Shown here one piece after another: positions 7,390 to 15,636 of a stretch of DNA of 21,072 nt. Positions within the stretch are counted from its first letter, which is position 1. Each line of letters opens with the position of its first letter. The notes beneath the pieces were generated by a model, which was not told the origin of the DNA, did not search any database, and saw nothing but the letters and a program-made list of their open reading frames with translations. The position numbers and the translations under genes were made by a program. The stretch comes from Oscillospiraceae bacterium. Its GTDB lineage: Bacteria > Bacillota > Clostridia > Oscillospirales > Ruminococcaceae. The stretch lies in assembly GCA_900768705.1 (NCBI GenBank), contig CAAGEB010000165.1, forward strand, positions 1 through 21,072, read 5' to 3'.

Positions 7390-7839
7390 TCATCGTTTTT
7401 TACGGAAAAATTCGGTTAGAATTTCACCGCAGCGTTTTTCCAGAACACGGCTTCTCACCATAGGAATGTGGGTGAATTTTTCGTCAAAAAGCCTTACTAC
7501 CGAAGCGCAGGCTCCGTTCTTATCGTCGAAGGCACCGTAAACCAGCCGTCTGATTCCTGCGTTCATAATAGCTCCCGCACACATGGGGCAGGGCTCCAGA
7601 GTAACATAAATCGTGCAGTCCGAAAGTCGTCTTGAAGACAGCTTTCTTGCGGCGGCTTCAATTGCAAGCACTTCTGCATGGGCGGTGGGAGATTGAAGCT
7701 CTTCACGGCGGTTGAAGCCCTCGGCAATAATGCTGCCGTCCTTATCAACAATAATCGCCCCCACGGGAACTTCGTCATGTTCCGCCGCTTCCTGCGCCAG
7801 CAGCAGTGCCTTTTCCATATATTCTTCGTCTGCGGTCAT
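7390..7839 (-). CDS. tadA: tRNA-specific adenosine deaminase TadA
   Basis: The 149-residue protein is a zinc-dependent deaminase with the motif HAE (His54, catalytic Glu56) and PCPMC (Cys84 and Cys87 as zinc ligands). The context residues VPVGAIIVD, EGFNRRE and MNAGIRRLVYGAFDDKNGA are those of TadA rather than cytidine or guanine deaminases. TadA converts A34 to inosine in tRNA-Arg(ACG). The start overlaps the stop of the upstream ATPase-like gene as ATGA. A gap of 58 bases separates it from the flippase gene downstream. Confidence 0.96.
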   Translation of the reverse strand: MTADEEYMEKALLLAQEAAEHDEVPVGAIIVDKDGSIIAEGFNRREELQSPTAHAEVLAIEAAARKLSSRRLSDCTIYVTLEPCPMCAGAIMNAGIRRLVYGAFDDKNGACASVVRLFDEKFTHIPMVRSRVLEKRCGEILTEFFRKKR

Positions 7840-10817
7840 ATTTTCTTAAAAAACTGCGCTCCCAGCGTAATTGCAGCCCAGAGGGTATTGAAAATAAGAA
7901 TCGGGAAAATTCCCACCAGGTCGTAATTTCTTGTAAGGGTGAATACAAGGTTAAGCAGAATTCCGAGACCTATACCCAGTATTTGCAGAATATTGCCTAT
8001 TGAAATGCGGGAATACAGATTTTTTACGGCAGATATTGCCCTTGCAAATGCGGGGAAGGTTCCGTCGCAGGACAGAGCCGCATTGCCCTGCGTAGCGAAT
8101 TTTGTGTGTTCGTTAAAGCATTCGTGGGCTTCAAAGGGAAGAATTCTGACCTCTTCCGGCTCAAGATAGAACAGTCTGCTGACCGACTCTGCGGTAAGAG
8201 TACCGTCCACCGTCTTGATAACCAGTGAAACATTTTTCCGTGAAAGCTCTTCAATGCTTTCCGCAACGGCTGTATTCGCACTGAGGTGAACAAAGAACAG
8301 CAGGCAGACATCACCGCCTACCGCAAGATAAATAACATCGTCGTGATTTACATTTGCGGCGTCCTCTTTTTCGATTTTGGGTACCGAAATATCGTGGGAT
8401 TTCATGTGCTCCCGATTTCCGAGAAGCACTCTGCGCCGGTCAATCCAGCCCATAACGCCAAGACCGTTTTCAAAAACGCATCCGGAAACCGGTCTTAGCA
8501 GTTCCTTCTTATAGCTTAGCATATTGAAAAGAGCGTCGGACAGGATACTGTCGGATTTAACCGCCAGACTTGCGGCGAGAATAATTGCTTCGTCAATGTT
8601 AATCTTGCTTTCACTGTGATTTTTCGGCTTGTCGTAGCCGCAGATGTTTGTAATTGCAACCGCATCCGGCGGGAAAACTGATTTTGCGTCCACCAGAACG
8701 GCACTGGTATCACCGAATTCCTCAACGGCACTGTAACCGAGTATTGCAGAGCCTCTCTCCTTTGCTTTTCTTGCTGCGGAAAGCATAGGAAGAGTTACGG
8801 TCATGGAGCAGGAGAAGGGAGCGGCGAGAGCCAGCACTGCGGTTGCTGCGGAAACAGCCCATGATACATTGTTCATCACAATTTTGCTTTCGCCGGTAAA
8901 GTACGCCGCAAGTCCGCAAACTACCGCAGCAATAAGAGAAACCACCGTAATCCTGCGGGCGGTTCTGTCGGCTGTATCTTCACAATAGGTGGAGATGATG
9001 AAATCACAGAGCATTTCCGTTTTTCTCATTGAAACCACAGTGGGAATGCCCACAGCAGTACCCTTTGCGAGCTTCATTGAGTCGTTTTCACCGCACTGCT
9101 CTATAAAGTATTTTGTTTCCTGCTCGGAAGTGAAATCCAGATTTTTCTGCGCAGCCTTGACGGTGCAAAGCTTGGAAACAGTGTTGAAGCACAGCAATCC
9201 CAGAGAAATCAGTAGATATACATGAGACCGTCCCCGCTGGATATATTCTGCGGAAACCAGATAGCATATCAGTGAAACTATTGCTCCCGAATGGGCAAAG
9301 GCGCAAAGAGTGTCTCCGTCCGGGCGTTTGTTGAACAGTCTGGAAAAGCCGTTTGCAATAACCGATGAGCAGGCGGCAAAGGACAGAATACCTATTGTAA
9401 GATAGGTGTAAAGATAATTGTCGGGGGAGGATTTCATACTGACAATAGAACTGATAGTACCCAGCCGTAAGTCAAAAGCGTTGATTATTTCCACAAAAAG
9501 CGCTGCGGCAAAGAGTACAAGCAGTATTATCAGGCGGCTTATCAGTCCCTTGGAGGCTCTGGAAAGTCTGTCGCGGATAACATTTTCATCGTCCAGATCA
9601 ATCGGTTCGTCTTCCTCGTATTCCTCGGAATCGTCTTCGTTTTTTTCCTCCGGTTCTTCCTCTTGATTATCGATATCCTCAAGAACGAATTCGGCGATTT
9701 TCCTTTTCTTTTTCTGTGCCAGTTCGTTTGCCGCCTTGATTTTATCAACAGGGTTTTCTTCCTGAGCAGAGGATTCCTCGGGAGCGGAAGCGATTATATT
9801 GATTTTCCCGGAGGCGGTATTGTCGGAATCGGCGGAGTTTTCGGGAATGTTCTGCTTTTCCTGTTCCTCTTTGATTTTTTTGTTAAGGGCGTCCACAATG
9901 GTTTCGCCTACATGCAGATTGCTCTCGGAGGCTTTTTGCCGACCGGGAGTGAACAGCACATCGTCGATTTCCGTTTCCTCCGGTTTTTTACGGGAAACGG
10001 AGGGACGATATTCCTTGATATGTTCTTCCTTTCCGATGTTTTTCAGATCATTTCCCGCAACGGCTAAGGTGTCGGTGGAATCGTCCTCGGCTCTGAGCAT
10101 ATCAGAAACACGGCTGCGCTGATCCATAGGATTCAGCTGATCAAGAACCTCGTCGGGGGATTCCGCTTCGCTGTCGGCTTTAAGCAGAGCACGGTTGATT
10201 TCTTCAATCCGCTGCTGCTTTCGCATCTGCATAGTGTCGGTGGTGACAAGATCGCCTTTGGTGTGGAAGATTATATCATCGTCGCCGGAAACCTTTGGCT
10301 TGGTGAAAGGCTGAACAAATTCGCTTTCCGGTTTTACTGCGTCTCTTTCCTTTGTATCGGCATTATCGGCTGTCAGCTTTTCGTATATTTTCACATCGGC
10401 TGCGTCGGAAATGTCCTTGGCAATTCTTGCGTTCATTTCATCTTCGGTCAGCTGTCTTGCGGAACGAAGAGGCTTTTCTTCGGAATGCTTTACCGTTTTC
10501 TTTCCGTTGTCGATAGCTGCGGATATTTCCTTTGCACGGAGATTATCCGACTGCTCTTCGGTAAGCTGCTTTGCCGCAAAGGACTCCTTTTTGTCCACCG
10601 AACCGATTATCTGGGTGACGCTCAAATCCGGCGTCTGCCGTGCTGTAAGAGGATCCGGCTTTTTTTTCTTCTGTGCGCCGGCGTACAGGAATTTATCCAG
10701 ATCGTCCTCTACAATGTCATTGACATCGCCGCTGTAGGAACCTTTGGGTTTACTGCTGTTCCGGTAGCTGTCAACTTCTTTGAGTATATCGTCTATATTA
10801 TATTTATCTTCAGCCAT
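7836..10817 (-). CDS. Degenerate P-type ATPase-like membrane protein with long acidic N-terminus
   Basis: The start is the ATG at 10817, which has AAAGGAG six bases upstream; an in-frame TTG at 10844 lacks this. The product is 993 residues. Residues 1-420 are charged, low-complexity and probably disordered, with two similar blocks near 82-101 and 120-141 (AKQLTEEQSDNLRAKEIS and ARQLTEDEMNARIAKDIS) and an acidic run at about 385-412. Eight membrane spans follow (about 424-448, 469-490, 508-527, 532-554, 620-641, 648-670, 942-962, 968-991), spaced as in P1B ATPases. The span-6 exit (SAARKAKERGSAILG) and N-domain glycines (ENGLGVMGWIDRRRVLLGN) are P-type-like. The DKTGT motif has become DAKSV (Asp710 kept), TGDN has become TVDG, GDGxND has become CDGTF, and the 65-residue loop at the actuator position has no TGE. 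It is probably a non-pumping pseudoenzyme. Confidence 0.8.
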   Translation of the reverse strand: MAEDKYNIDDILKEVDSYRNSSKPKGSYSGDVNDIVEDDLDKFLYAGAQKKKKPDPLTARQTPDLSVTQIIGSVDKKESFAAKQLTEEQSDNLRAKEISAAIDNGKKTVKHSEEKPLRSARQLTEDEMNARIAKDISDAADVKIYEKLTADNADTKERDAVKPESEFVQPFTKPKVSGDDDIIFHTKGDLVTTDTMQMRKQQRIEEINRALLKADSEAESPDEVLDQLNPMDQRSRVSDMLRAEDDSTDTLAVAGNDLKNIGKEEHIKEYRPSVSRKKPEETEIDDVLFTPGRQKASESNLHVGETIVDALNKKIKEEQEKQNIPENSADSDNTASGKINIIASAPEESSAQEENPVDKIKAANELAQKKKRKIAEFVLEDIDNQEEEPEEKNEDDSEEYEEDEPIDLDDENVIRDRLSRASKGLISRLIILLVLFAAALFVEIINAFDLRLGTISSIVSMKSSPDNYLYTYLTIGILSFAACSSVIANGFSRLFNKRPDGDTLCAFAHSGAIVSLICYLVSAEYIQRGRSHVYLLISLGLLCFNTVSKLCTVKAAQKNLDFTSEQETKYFIEQCGENDSMKLAKGTAVGIPTVVSMRKTEMLCDFIISTYCEDTADRTARRITVVSLIAAVVCGLAAYFTGESKIVMNNVSWAVSAATAVLALAAPFSCSMTVTLPMLSAARKAKERGSAILGYSAVEEFGDTSAVLVDAKSVFPPDAVAITNICGYDKPKNHSESKINIDEAIILAASLAVKSDSILSDALFNMLSYKKELLRPVSGCVFENGLGVMGWIDRRRVLLGNREHMKSHDISVPKIEKEDAANVNHDDVIYLAVGGDVCLLFFVHLSANTAVAESIEELSRKNVSLVIKTVDGTLTAESVSRLFYLEPEEVRILPFEAHECFNEHTKFATQGNAALSCDGTFPAFARAISAVKNLYSRISIGNILQILGIGLGILLNLVFTLTRNYDLVGIFPILIFNTLWAAITLGAQFFKKI

Positions 10818-10880
10818 TGTCTGCTCCTTTATGGTGATAATCAAAATCCGAAAAAAGTTATGGGGTTTTCAGAGGTTAGC

Positions 10881-11618
10881 TTATTTCAGTCTGCTTTTTA
10901 CCACTTCATACATTAATATGCCTGCCGAAACGGAAGCATTCAGGGAATTTACCTTTCCGAACATCGGCAGGGAAACAATTTCATCGCAGCTTTCCCGAAC
11001 CAGTCTGCCAAGTCCGAAGCCCTCCGAGCCTACCACTATGGCACAGCCTCCGGAAAAATCGGTTTCATCAAACCTCCGTCCGTCGGCTTCCATTCCGTAA
11101 ACCCAGATATTCTCGGATTTCAGCTTTTTTATGGTATCCACCAGATTGGAAACTCTTGCAACCTTAATCCAGGACGCCGCTCCCGCAGAGGTTTTGAAAA
11201 CAGTGGAATTAAGGGAGGCAGAGCGTCTTTTCGGGATAATCACGCCGTCTGCTCCCGCCGCTTCGGCGGTACGGATAATCGCCCCCAGATTGTGCGGGTC
11301 GGCGATTTCATCCGCAATTACTATAAAAGGCTTTGTGCCTTTGCTTCGTGAAACCTCCAGGATATCCTCAAGCTCCGCATATCTGCACATGCAAAGCTCT
11401 GCCGCCGTTCCTCCGTGCTTGGTCGTTCCCGTGAGAGCCGTCAGCTTTTCGGAAGTCACTTCCTTTACAACCGTTCCCCGCTGTTTTGCAAGAAAAACGA
11501 TATTGCCTACGGAAATACCCTTCTGCACAAAAACCGTATCTATTTCCTTATCGGAAGAAAGGGCTTCGCAAACGGCATTTCTGCCGTAAATTATCTGCTG
11601 TTTAATTTCATTATCCAT
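10881..11618 (-). CDS. rlmB: TrmH/SpoU-family rRNA 2'-O-methyltransferase (RlmB-like)
   Basis: From the ATG at 11618 (AGAGGA upstream) the protein has 245 residues; an in-frame GTG at 11645 lies at the mapped transcription start and is rejected. An N-terminal substrate-binding domain starts IIYGRNAVCEAL. The SPOUT domain follows, with motif 1 NLGAIIRTAEAAG (from 110), motif 2 IVVGSEGFGLGRLV (GSEG at about 197-200) and motif 3 LPMFGKVNSLNASVSAGI. The two-domain layout is that of RlmB, which makes Gm2251 in 23S rRNA, though paralogues such as TrmH-like proteins look similar. It is the first gene of the minus-strand operon, with its own strong promoter. The next gene starts 63 bases downstream. 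Confidence 0.92.
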   Translation of the reverse strand: MDNEIKQQIIYGRNAVCEALSSDKEIDTVFVQKGISVGNIVFLAKQRGTVVKEVTSEKLTALTGTTKHGGTAAELCMCRYAELEDILEVSRSKGTKPFIVIADEIADPHNLGAIIRTAEAAGADGVIIPKRRSASLNSTVFKTSAGAASWIKVARVSNLVDTIKKLKSENIWVYGMEADGRRFDETDFSGGCAIVVGSEGFGLGRLVRESCDEIVSLPMFGKVNSLNASVSAGILMYEVVKSRLK

Positions 11619-11650
11619 AATATATCCTCTGAAATAAAAATACACATTAT

Positions 11651-11679
11651 ATTATAACACATCCCGTCCGGATTTTCAA
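11651..11679 (-). promoter_or_regulatory. Sigma-A promoter of the rlmB-era operon
   Basis: Read on the minus strand, TTGAAA (11679-11674) and TATAAT (11656-11651) are separated by exactly 17 bases. The predicted start is near 11644, giving a short leader before the rlmB ATG at 11618. No other promoter of comparable quality was seen within the operon. Confidence 0.8.
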
Positions 11680-11732
11680 CAGATATTCTATGTGCAAATG
11701 TGAAAATTTCTCAAAAAATTTTTCCTTAACCG

Positions 11733-11772
11733 TTGCAATTTATACAAAAATATGGTAAAATTGTAGTATAAT
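11733..11772 (+). promoter_or_regulatory. Promoter region of the yifB-aminopeptidase operon
   Basis: TTGCAA (11733-11738) and TAAAAT (11756-11761) are 17 bases apart. A perfect TATAAT at 11767-11772 is an alternative -10, but its -35 is poor. The region is divergent from the rlmB promoter with about 55 bases between them. Confidence 0.6.
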
Positions 11773-11810
11773 GCAAGTCATTGAAAAATAACTTTCGGAG
11801 TATAATTATT

Positions 11811-13337
11811 ATGTTCAGTAAAATCAACAGTATCGGTCTTTTCGGTCTGAATGCTTTCCCTGTAACAGCGGAGGCGAGTATTTCGCCGGGACAGCCCAGC
11901 TTCGACATTGTGGGAATGCCCGATGTTGCGGTTCAGGAAAGCAAAGCCAGAATACGGTCGGTTCTCGGTCAGCTCAATCTGAAGCTTCTTAACGGAAGGG
12001 TAACGGTAAATCTTGCTCCCGCCAGTGTGAAGAAGATTGGCTCAATGTTCGATCTGCCGATAATTATTGCCCTGATGTGTATGGGTGGCGTGGTGGAGTG
12101 CAATACCGAGGACACTGCTTTTATCGGCGAGCTTTCTCTTGACGGAACGCTGGCTCCCATAAACGGCGCACTCAGTATGACCTTGACCGCTTCTCAGAAC
12201 GGAATTAAGAAGATTTTCCTGCCGAAAGCCAACGCAAAGGAGGCTTCGGTTGCGGATAATATTGAGGTTTACGGTGCAGAACATATCACAGAGATAATTA
12301 ATCATTTGAAGCACGGCGTGGGGCTTACCCCCGAACCGCAGTACATACCCTCTCCCGAACAGATCGGGCATTATGCGGATTTTTCCGAGGTTATGGGACA
12401 GTCCGCCGCAAAAAGGGCAATAGAAGTGGCAGCGGCAGGATCTCACAACATACTTATGCTGGGACCTCCCGGGTCCGGAAAATCAATGCTTGCAAAGCGT
12501 ATTCCTTCAATTCTTCCGAAAATTACCTTCAAGGAAAGCATTGAAACCACCCAAATTCACTCTATAGCGGGAATAATCAACGCCAACGAACCTCTTGTAA
12601 CCCGCCGTCCCTTCCGCCCGGTAAGCCATACCGCCAGCGGTGTGGGGCTGGTGGGAGGCGGAAGTATTCCCAGACCCGGAGAGATTTCCCTTGCCCACAA
12701 CGGAGTGCTGTTTCTCGACGAGCTTCCCGAGTTTGACAGACGGGTTCTGGAAACGCTTCGTCAACCGCTGGAGGACGGTGAAATTACCATTTCCCGTGCA
12801 AGCGGTTCGGTAAGCTATCCCTGCAATGTGATGCTGGTGGCGGCAATGAATCCCTGTCCCTGCGGCAATTTCGGAAATCCTCTGAAAAAGTGTACCTGCA
12901 GCGAAAAAATGGTTTCGGCGTACCTGAATAAGATAAGCCAACCCGTGTTGGATCGGATAGATATTCAGGTGGAAGTGAAGCCGGTGGAATATAAAGATCT
13001 GGCGGCGAGAGTGCCGCAGGAAAGCTCTGCGGAAATTGCCGAGCGGGTTCAGAAAGCCCGTGATATTCAGCAGAAGCGTTTTGCGGGAACGGGAATAAAG
13101 TCCAACAGCATGATTACCTCCGACATTATCGGCGAGGTGTGCAGACTTGCTCCCGACGCAGAGGTGATGATGAAGGACGCCTTCAATAAGCTGGGGCTTT
13201 CCGCCCGTGCTTATGACCGCATACTGAAGGTTGCCAGAACCTGCGCCGATTTGGACGGAAGCGAGATAATAGAAAAGCCCCATATTTCCCGGGCAATAAG
13301 CTTCCGAAGTCTGGACAGAAAATACTGGAACAGATAG
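11811..13337 (+). CDS. yifB: YifB/ComM-family magnesium-chelatase-like AAA+ ATPase
   Basis: The 508-residue protein starts MFSKINSIGLFGLNAFPV, the family's usual opening. The N-terminal ChlI-like domain (about 1-165, FDIVGMPDVAVQES and VTVNLAPASVKK) is followed by the AAA+ core. Walker A is GPPGSGKS (218-225), Walker B is LFLDE (300-304), and a four-cysteine loop (Cys349, 351, 361, 363) sits in NPCPCGNFG. The C-terminal lid ends at the stop. Proteobacterial ComM is a hexameric branch-migration helicase acting in transformation; the Firmicutes role is less clear. GGAG lies 10 bases before the ATG, a rather long spacing. It is the first gene of the plus-strand operon, 9 bases before malQ. Confidence 0.95.
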   Translation: MFSKINSIGLFGLNAFPVTAEASISPGQPSFDIVGMPDVAVQESKARIRSVLGQLNLKLLNGRVTVNLAPASVKKIGSMFDLPIIIALMCMGGVVECNTEDTAFIGELSLDGTLAPINGALSMTLTASQNGIKKIFLPKANAKEASVADNIEVYGAEHITEIINHLKHGVGLTPEPQYIPSPEQIGHYADFSEVMGQSAAKRAIEVAAAGSHNILMLGPPGSGKSMLAKRIPSILPKITFKESIETTQIHSIAGIINANEPLVTRRPFRPVSHTASGVGLVGGGSIPRPGEISLAHNGVLFLDELPEFDRRVLETLRQPLEDGEITISRASGSVSYPCNVMLVAAMNPCPCGNFGNPLKKCTCSEKMVSAYLNKISQPVLDRIDIQVEVKPVEYKDLAARVPQESSAEIAERVQKARDIQQKRFAGTGIKSNSMITSDIIGEVCRLAPDAEVMMKDAFNKLGLSARAYDRILKVARTCADLDGSEIIEKPHISRAISFRSLDRKYWNR

Positions 13338-13346
13338 GAGATTAGT

Positions 13347-14846
13347 ATGAACGAAAGAGCTTGCGGCGTTCTGCTGCATATAACATCCCTGCCGTCGCCC
13401 TACGGAATAGGTACGCTGGGCGCAGAGGCAGAGAAATTTGCGGACTGGCTGAAAAGTGCGGGACAAAGCTATTGGCAGGTGCTTCCAATTGGTCCCACCG
13501 GATACGGAGATTCTCCCTACCAGCCCTTTTCATCCTTTGCGGGAAACCCGCTGATGATTGACCTTGACGAACTTTGCGAGCAGGGTCTGCTGTCAAAGGC
13601 AGACTGTGAAAATGCGGATTTCGGCGCCGATCCCGACTATGTGGATTTCGGCAAGATAAGTGCCACTCGTGATACGCTGCTTCGGAAAGCGGCTGCAAGC
13701 TTTGTGGACGATGTGGGCTTTACCAGCTTTATGCTGGAGCAGCAGGACTGGCTTGATGACTATGCTTTGTTCACTGCTTTGAAGCGTAAGTCGGGAGGCA
13801 GACCATGGACGCAGTGGAATAATGATATAAAGCTTCGCAAGCCCGAGGCAATAGCGGTTTGCAGAGAAGAACTTTCCGATGAAATCCGTTATGTAAAATT
13901 CTGCCAATATACATTTTTCAGGCAATGGGCAAATTTCCGCAATATGTGTAATTCACGGGGAATAAAAATCATTGGCGATATTCCGATTTATGTTTCTCCG
14001 GACAGCTCCGATGTATGGGCGCATCCCGATTTGTTTGAGTTGGACGAGCGGCTGAATCCGAGACGGGTGGCGGGAGTGCCTCCGGATTATTTTTCCAAAA
14101 CGGGACAGCTTTGGGGCAACCCGCTTTACAACTGGGCAGAAATGAAAAAGGACGGATATTCCTGGTGGACGGAGCGTGTGCGGAAATCAGCCGAGCTTTA
14201 TGATATGCTTCGTATCGATCATTTCCGTGCCTTTGATACTTATTATGCCATTCCCTTCGGCGAGAAAACCGCCGAACACGGAGAATGGGTTCAGGGTCCG
14301 GGAATGGATCTTTTCGGTACGATAAAGAACAAGTTGGGAAATGTGAACATTATTGCCGAGGATCTGGGTGATATTTTCGACAGTGTGAAAAAGCTGCTTT
14401 CCGATACCGGTTTCCCGGGAATGAGAGTATTGCAGTTCGGCTTCAATCCCGAAAACTGCGATAATGATCATCTTCCGCACAATTACCCGAAAAACAGCGT
14501 TTGCTACACCGGCACTCACGACAATGCCACTTTCAAACAATGGTATAAGGAAGCCGATAAGAAAACACGGAAAATGGCAAGGCGTTACTTCAATAAGTTT
14601 TTGTCAACTCCCATAAGCCGCAGCGGGATACGCTGCGCATATTCTTCTCCTTCCTTTCTGACAATTATTCCTATGCAGGATATTCTGGGACTTGGTGCTA
14701 AGGCGAGAATGAATGTTCCCTCCACATTGGGAGGAAACTGGAGCTGGCGTATGGGAAAGCGTTCACTGAGAAAAGGTGACGCAAAACGGCTGTATCATCT
14801 GGCAGAATCCTACCAGAGACTTCCAAAGGATAAAAATGATAAGTGA
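13347..14846 (+). CDS. malQ: 4-alpha-glucanotransferase (amylomaltase), GH77
   Basis: The 499-residue protein opens with the GH77 signature GVLLHITSLPSPYGIGTLG and LPIGPTGYGDSPYQPFSSFAGNP. The catalytic triad can be placed: nucleophile Asp291 in MLRIDHFRAFD, acid/base Glu338 in IIAEDLG, and Asp392 in YTGTHDN. The end has PMQDILGLGAKARMN and PSTLGGNWSWR. It moves alpha-1,4-glucan segments between chains in the cytoplasm, in starch, maltodextrin or glycogen metabolism. AGGAG precedes the ATG. The 3' end overlaps the next gene by 11 bases. A pullulanase lies one gene downstream, and the two would act on the same glucans. Confidence 0.97.
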   Translation: MNERACGVLLHITSLPSPYGIGTLGAEAEKFADWLKSAGQSYWQVLPIGPTGYGDSPYQPFSSFAGNPLMIDLDELCEQGLLSKADCENADFGADPDYVDFGKISATRDTLLRKAAASFVDDVGFTSFMLEQQDWLDDYALFTALKRKSGGRPWTQWNNDIKLRKPEAIAVCREELSDEIRYVKFCQYTFFRQWANFRNMCNSRGIKIIGDIPIYVSPDSSDVWAHPDLFELDERLNPRRVAGVPPDYFSKTGQLWGNPLYNWAEMKKDGYSWWTERVRKSAELYDMLRIDHFRAFDTYYAIPFGEKTAEHGEWVQGPGMDLFGTIKNKLGNVNIIAEDLGDIFDSVKKLLSDTGFPGMRVLQFGFNPENCDNDHLPHNYPKNSVCYTGTHDNATFKQWYKEADKKTRKMARRYFNKFLSTPISRSGIRCAYSSPSFLTIIPMQDILGLGAKARMNVPSTLGGNWSWRMGKRSLRKGDAKRLYHLAESYQRLPKDKNDK

Positions 14847-15636
14847 CAGCGGACTTCACGGTGAATTTGCCCGCAGCATACACAGGCAGTTTATGCGGGC
14901 AGTGAGCGAATACAGGCTTTTTTCGGCAAACGACAGGATTTGCGTATGCTTGTCCGGAGGCAAAGATTCAATGCTTTTGGCGGTGCTGTTCAGAGAGTAT
15001 GAAAAGCACGGTGATATTCCCATCAGAGTGCGCTATCTGGCAATGAATCCCGGTTATTCGGAGCGTAATCTCCGGCTTCTCGGGAGAAATGCCGAAGAGT
15101 TGGATATTCCCGTTGAGGTGTTTGACACCGAAATTTTCAAGCACACTGAAAAGGCGGACAACGCCTGCTTCCTCTGCTCGAAAATGCGCCGCGGACATCT
15201 TTACAGCAAGGCTCGTGAGCTGGGATGCAATAAAATTGCCCTTGGGCATCATTTTGACGATGTGATTGCAAGCACGCTGATGGGTATGATTTACGGCGGT
15301 CAGACCCAGACAATGCTTCCCAAGCTGAAAGCGCAGAATTATGCGGGAATGGAGCTTATCCGACCGTTGTATTTAATTCGTGAGCGGGATATTATCAAGT
15401 GGAAGAATTATAATAAGCTTGAGTTTCTGAAATGCGAATGTGCCTTGTCAAAACAGGAAATTATCACCAAGCGGGCGGAAATAACGGAGCTTATTGCACG
15501 GCTGGAAGCGGAAAATCCGCAGGTTCCGATGAATATTTTCCGCTCGGTGCATAATGTCCGATTGGACAGAATTATTTCCTATAAGGACAAGGCAGGAGAA
15601 CACAGCTTTCTGGACGACTATGATGAATCGCAGTGA
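14836..15636 (+). CDS. TtcA-family PP-loop ATP pyrophosphatase (putative tRNA thiolation)
   Basis: The ATG at 14836 is chosen because AAAGGA lies five bases upstream; the product is 266 residues. The PP-loop is SGGKDS (40-45), with LGHHFDD at 136-142. Cys111 and Cys114 in CFLCSKMRRG plus Cys200 or Cys202 in KCEC match the three-cysteine pattern that binds an Fe-S cluster in TtcA. Proteobacterial TtcA makes 2-thiocytidine at tRNA position 32. The Firmicutes homologues are less well characterised, so the tRNA target is inferred. It overlaps malQ by 11 bases and the pullulanase gene by 17 bases, so it is inserted between two starch enzymes without an obvious link to them. Confidence 0.85.
   Translation: MISDSGLHGEFARSIHRQFMRAVSEYRLFSANDRICVCLSGGKDSMLLAVLFREYEKHGDIPIRVRYLAMNPGYSERNLRLLGRNAEELDIPVEVFDTEIFKHTEKADNACFLCSKMRRGHLYSKARELGCNKIALGHHFDDVIASTLMGMIYGGQTQTMLPKLKAQNYAGMELIRPLYLIRERDIIKWKNYNKLEFLKCECALSKQEIITKRAEITELIARLEAENPQVPMNIFRSVHNVRLDRIISYKDKAGEHSFLDDYDESQ

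Noticed and set aside
8860..8895. TGES in the ATPase-like protein as an intact actuator-domain motif
   Set aside because: The tetrapeptide lies in the short loop between membrane spans 5 and 6, which should face the outside, not in the cytoplasmic loop after span 4. I take it as coincidence.
9418..10122. Plus-strand open frames of 82-134 residues opposite the ATPase-like gene
   Set aside because: Their serine- and phenylalanine-rich sequences mirror the acidic codons of the minus-strand gene. They lack ribosome-binding sites and recognisable domains, so they are antisense shadows.
11646..11810. A small RNA or riboswitch between the divergent operons
   Set aside because: The region is explained by two promoters facing away from each other. 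I saw no stable hairpins or known aptamer motif.
12507..13466. A 319-residue minus-strand open frame opposite yifB
   Set aside because: It is a long antisense shadow of the clearly coding YifB frame and has no recognisable domain or promoter.
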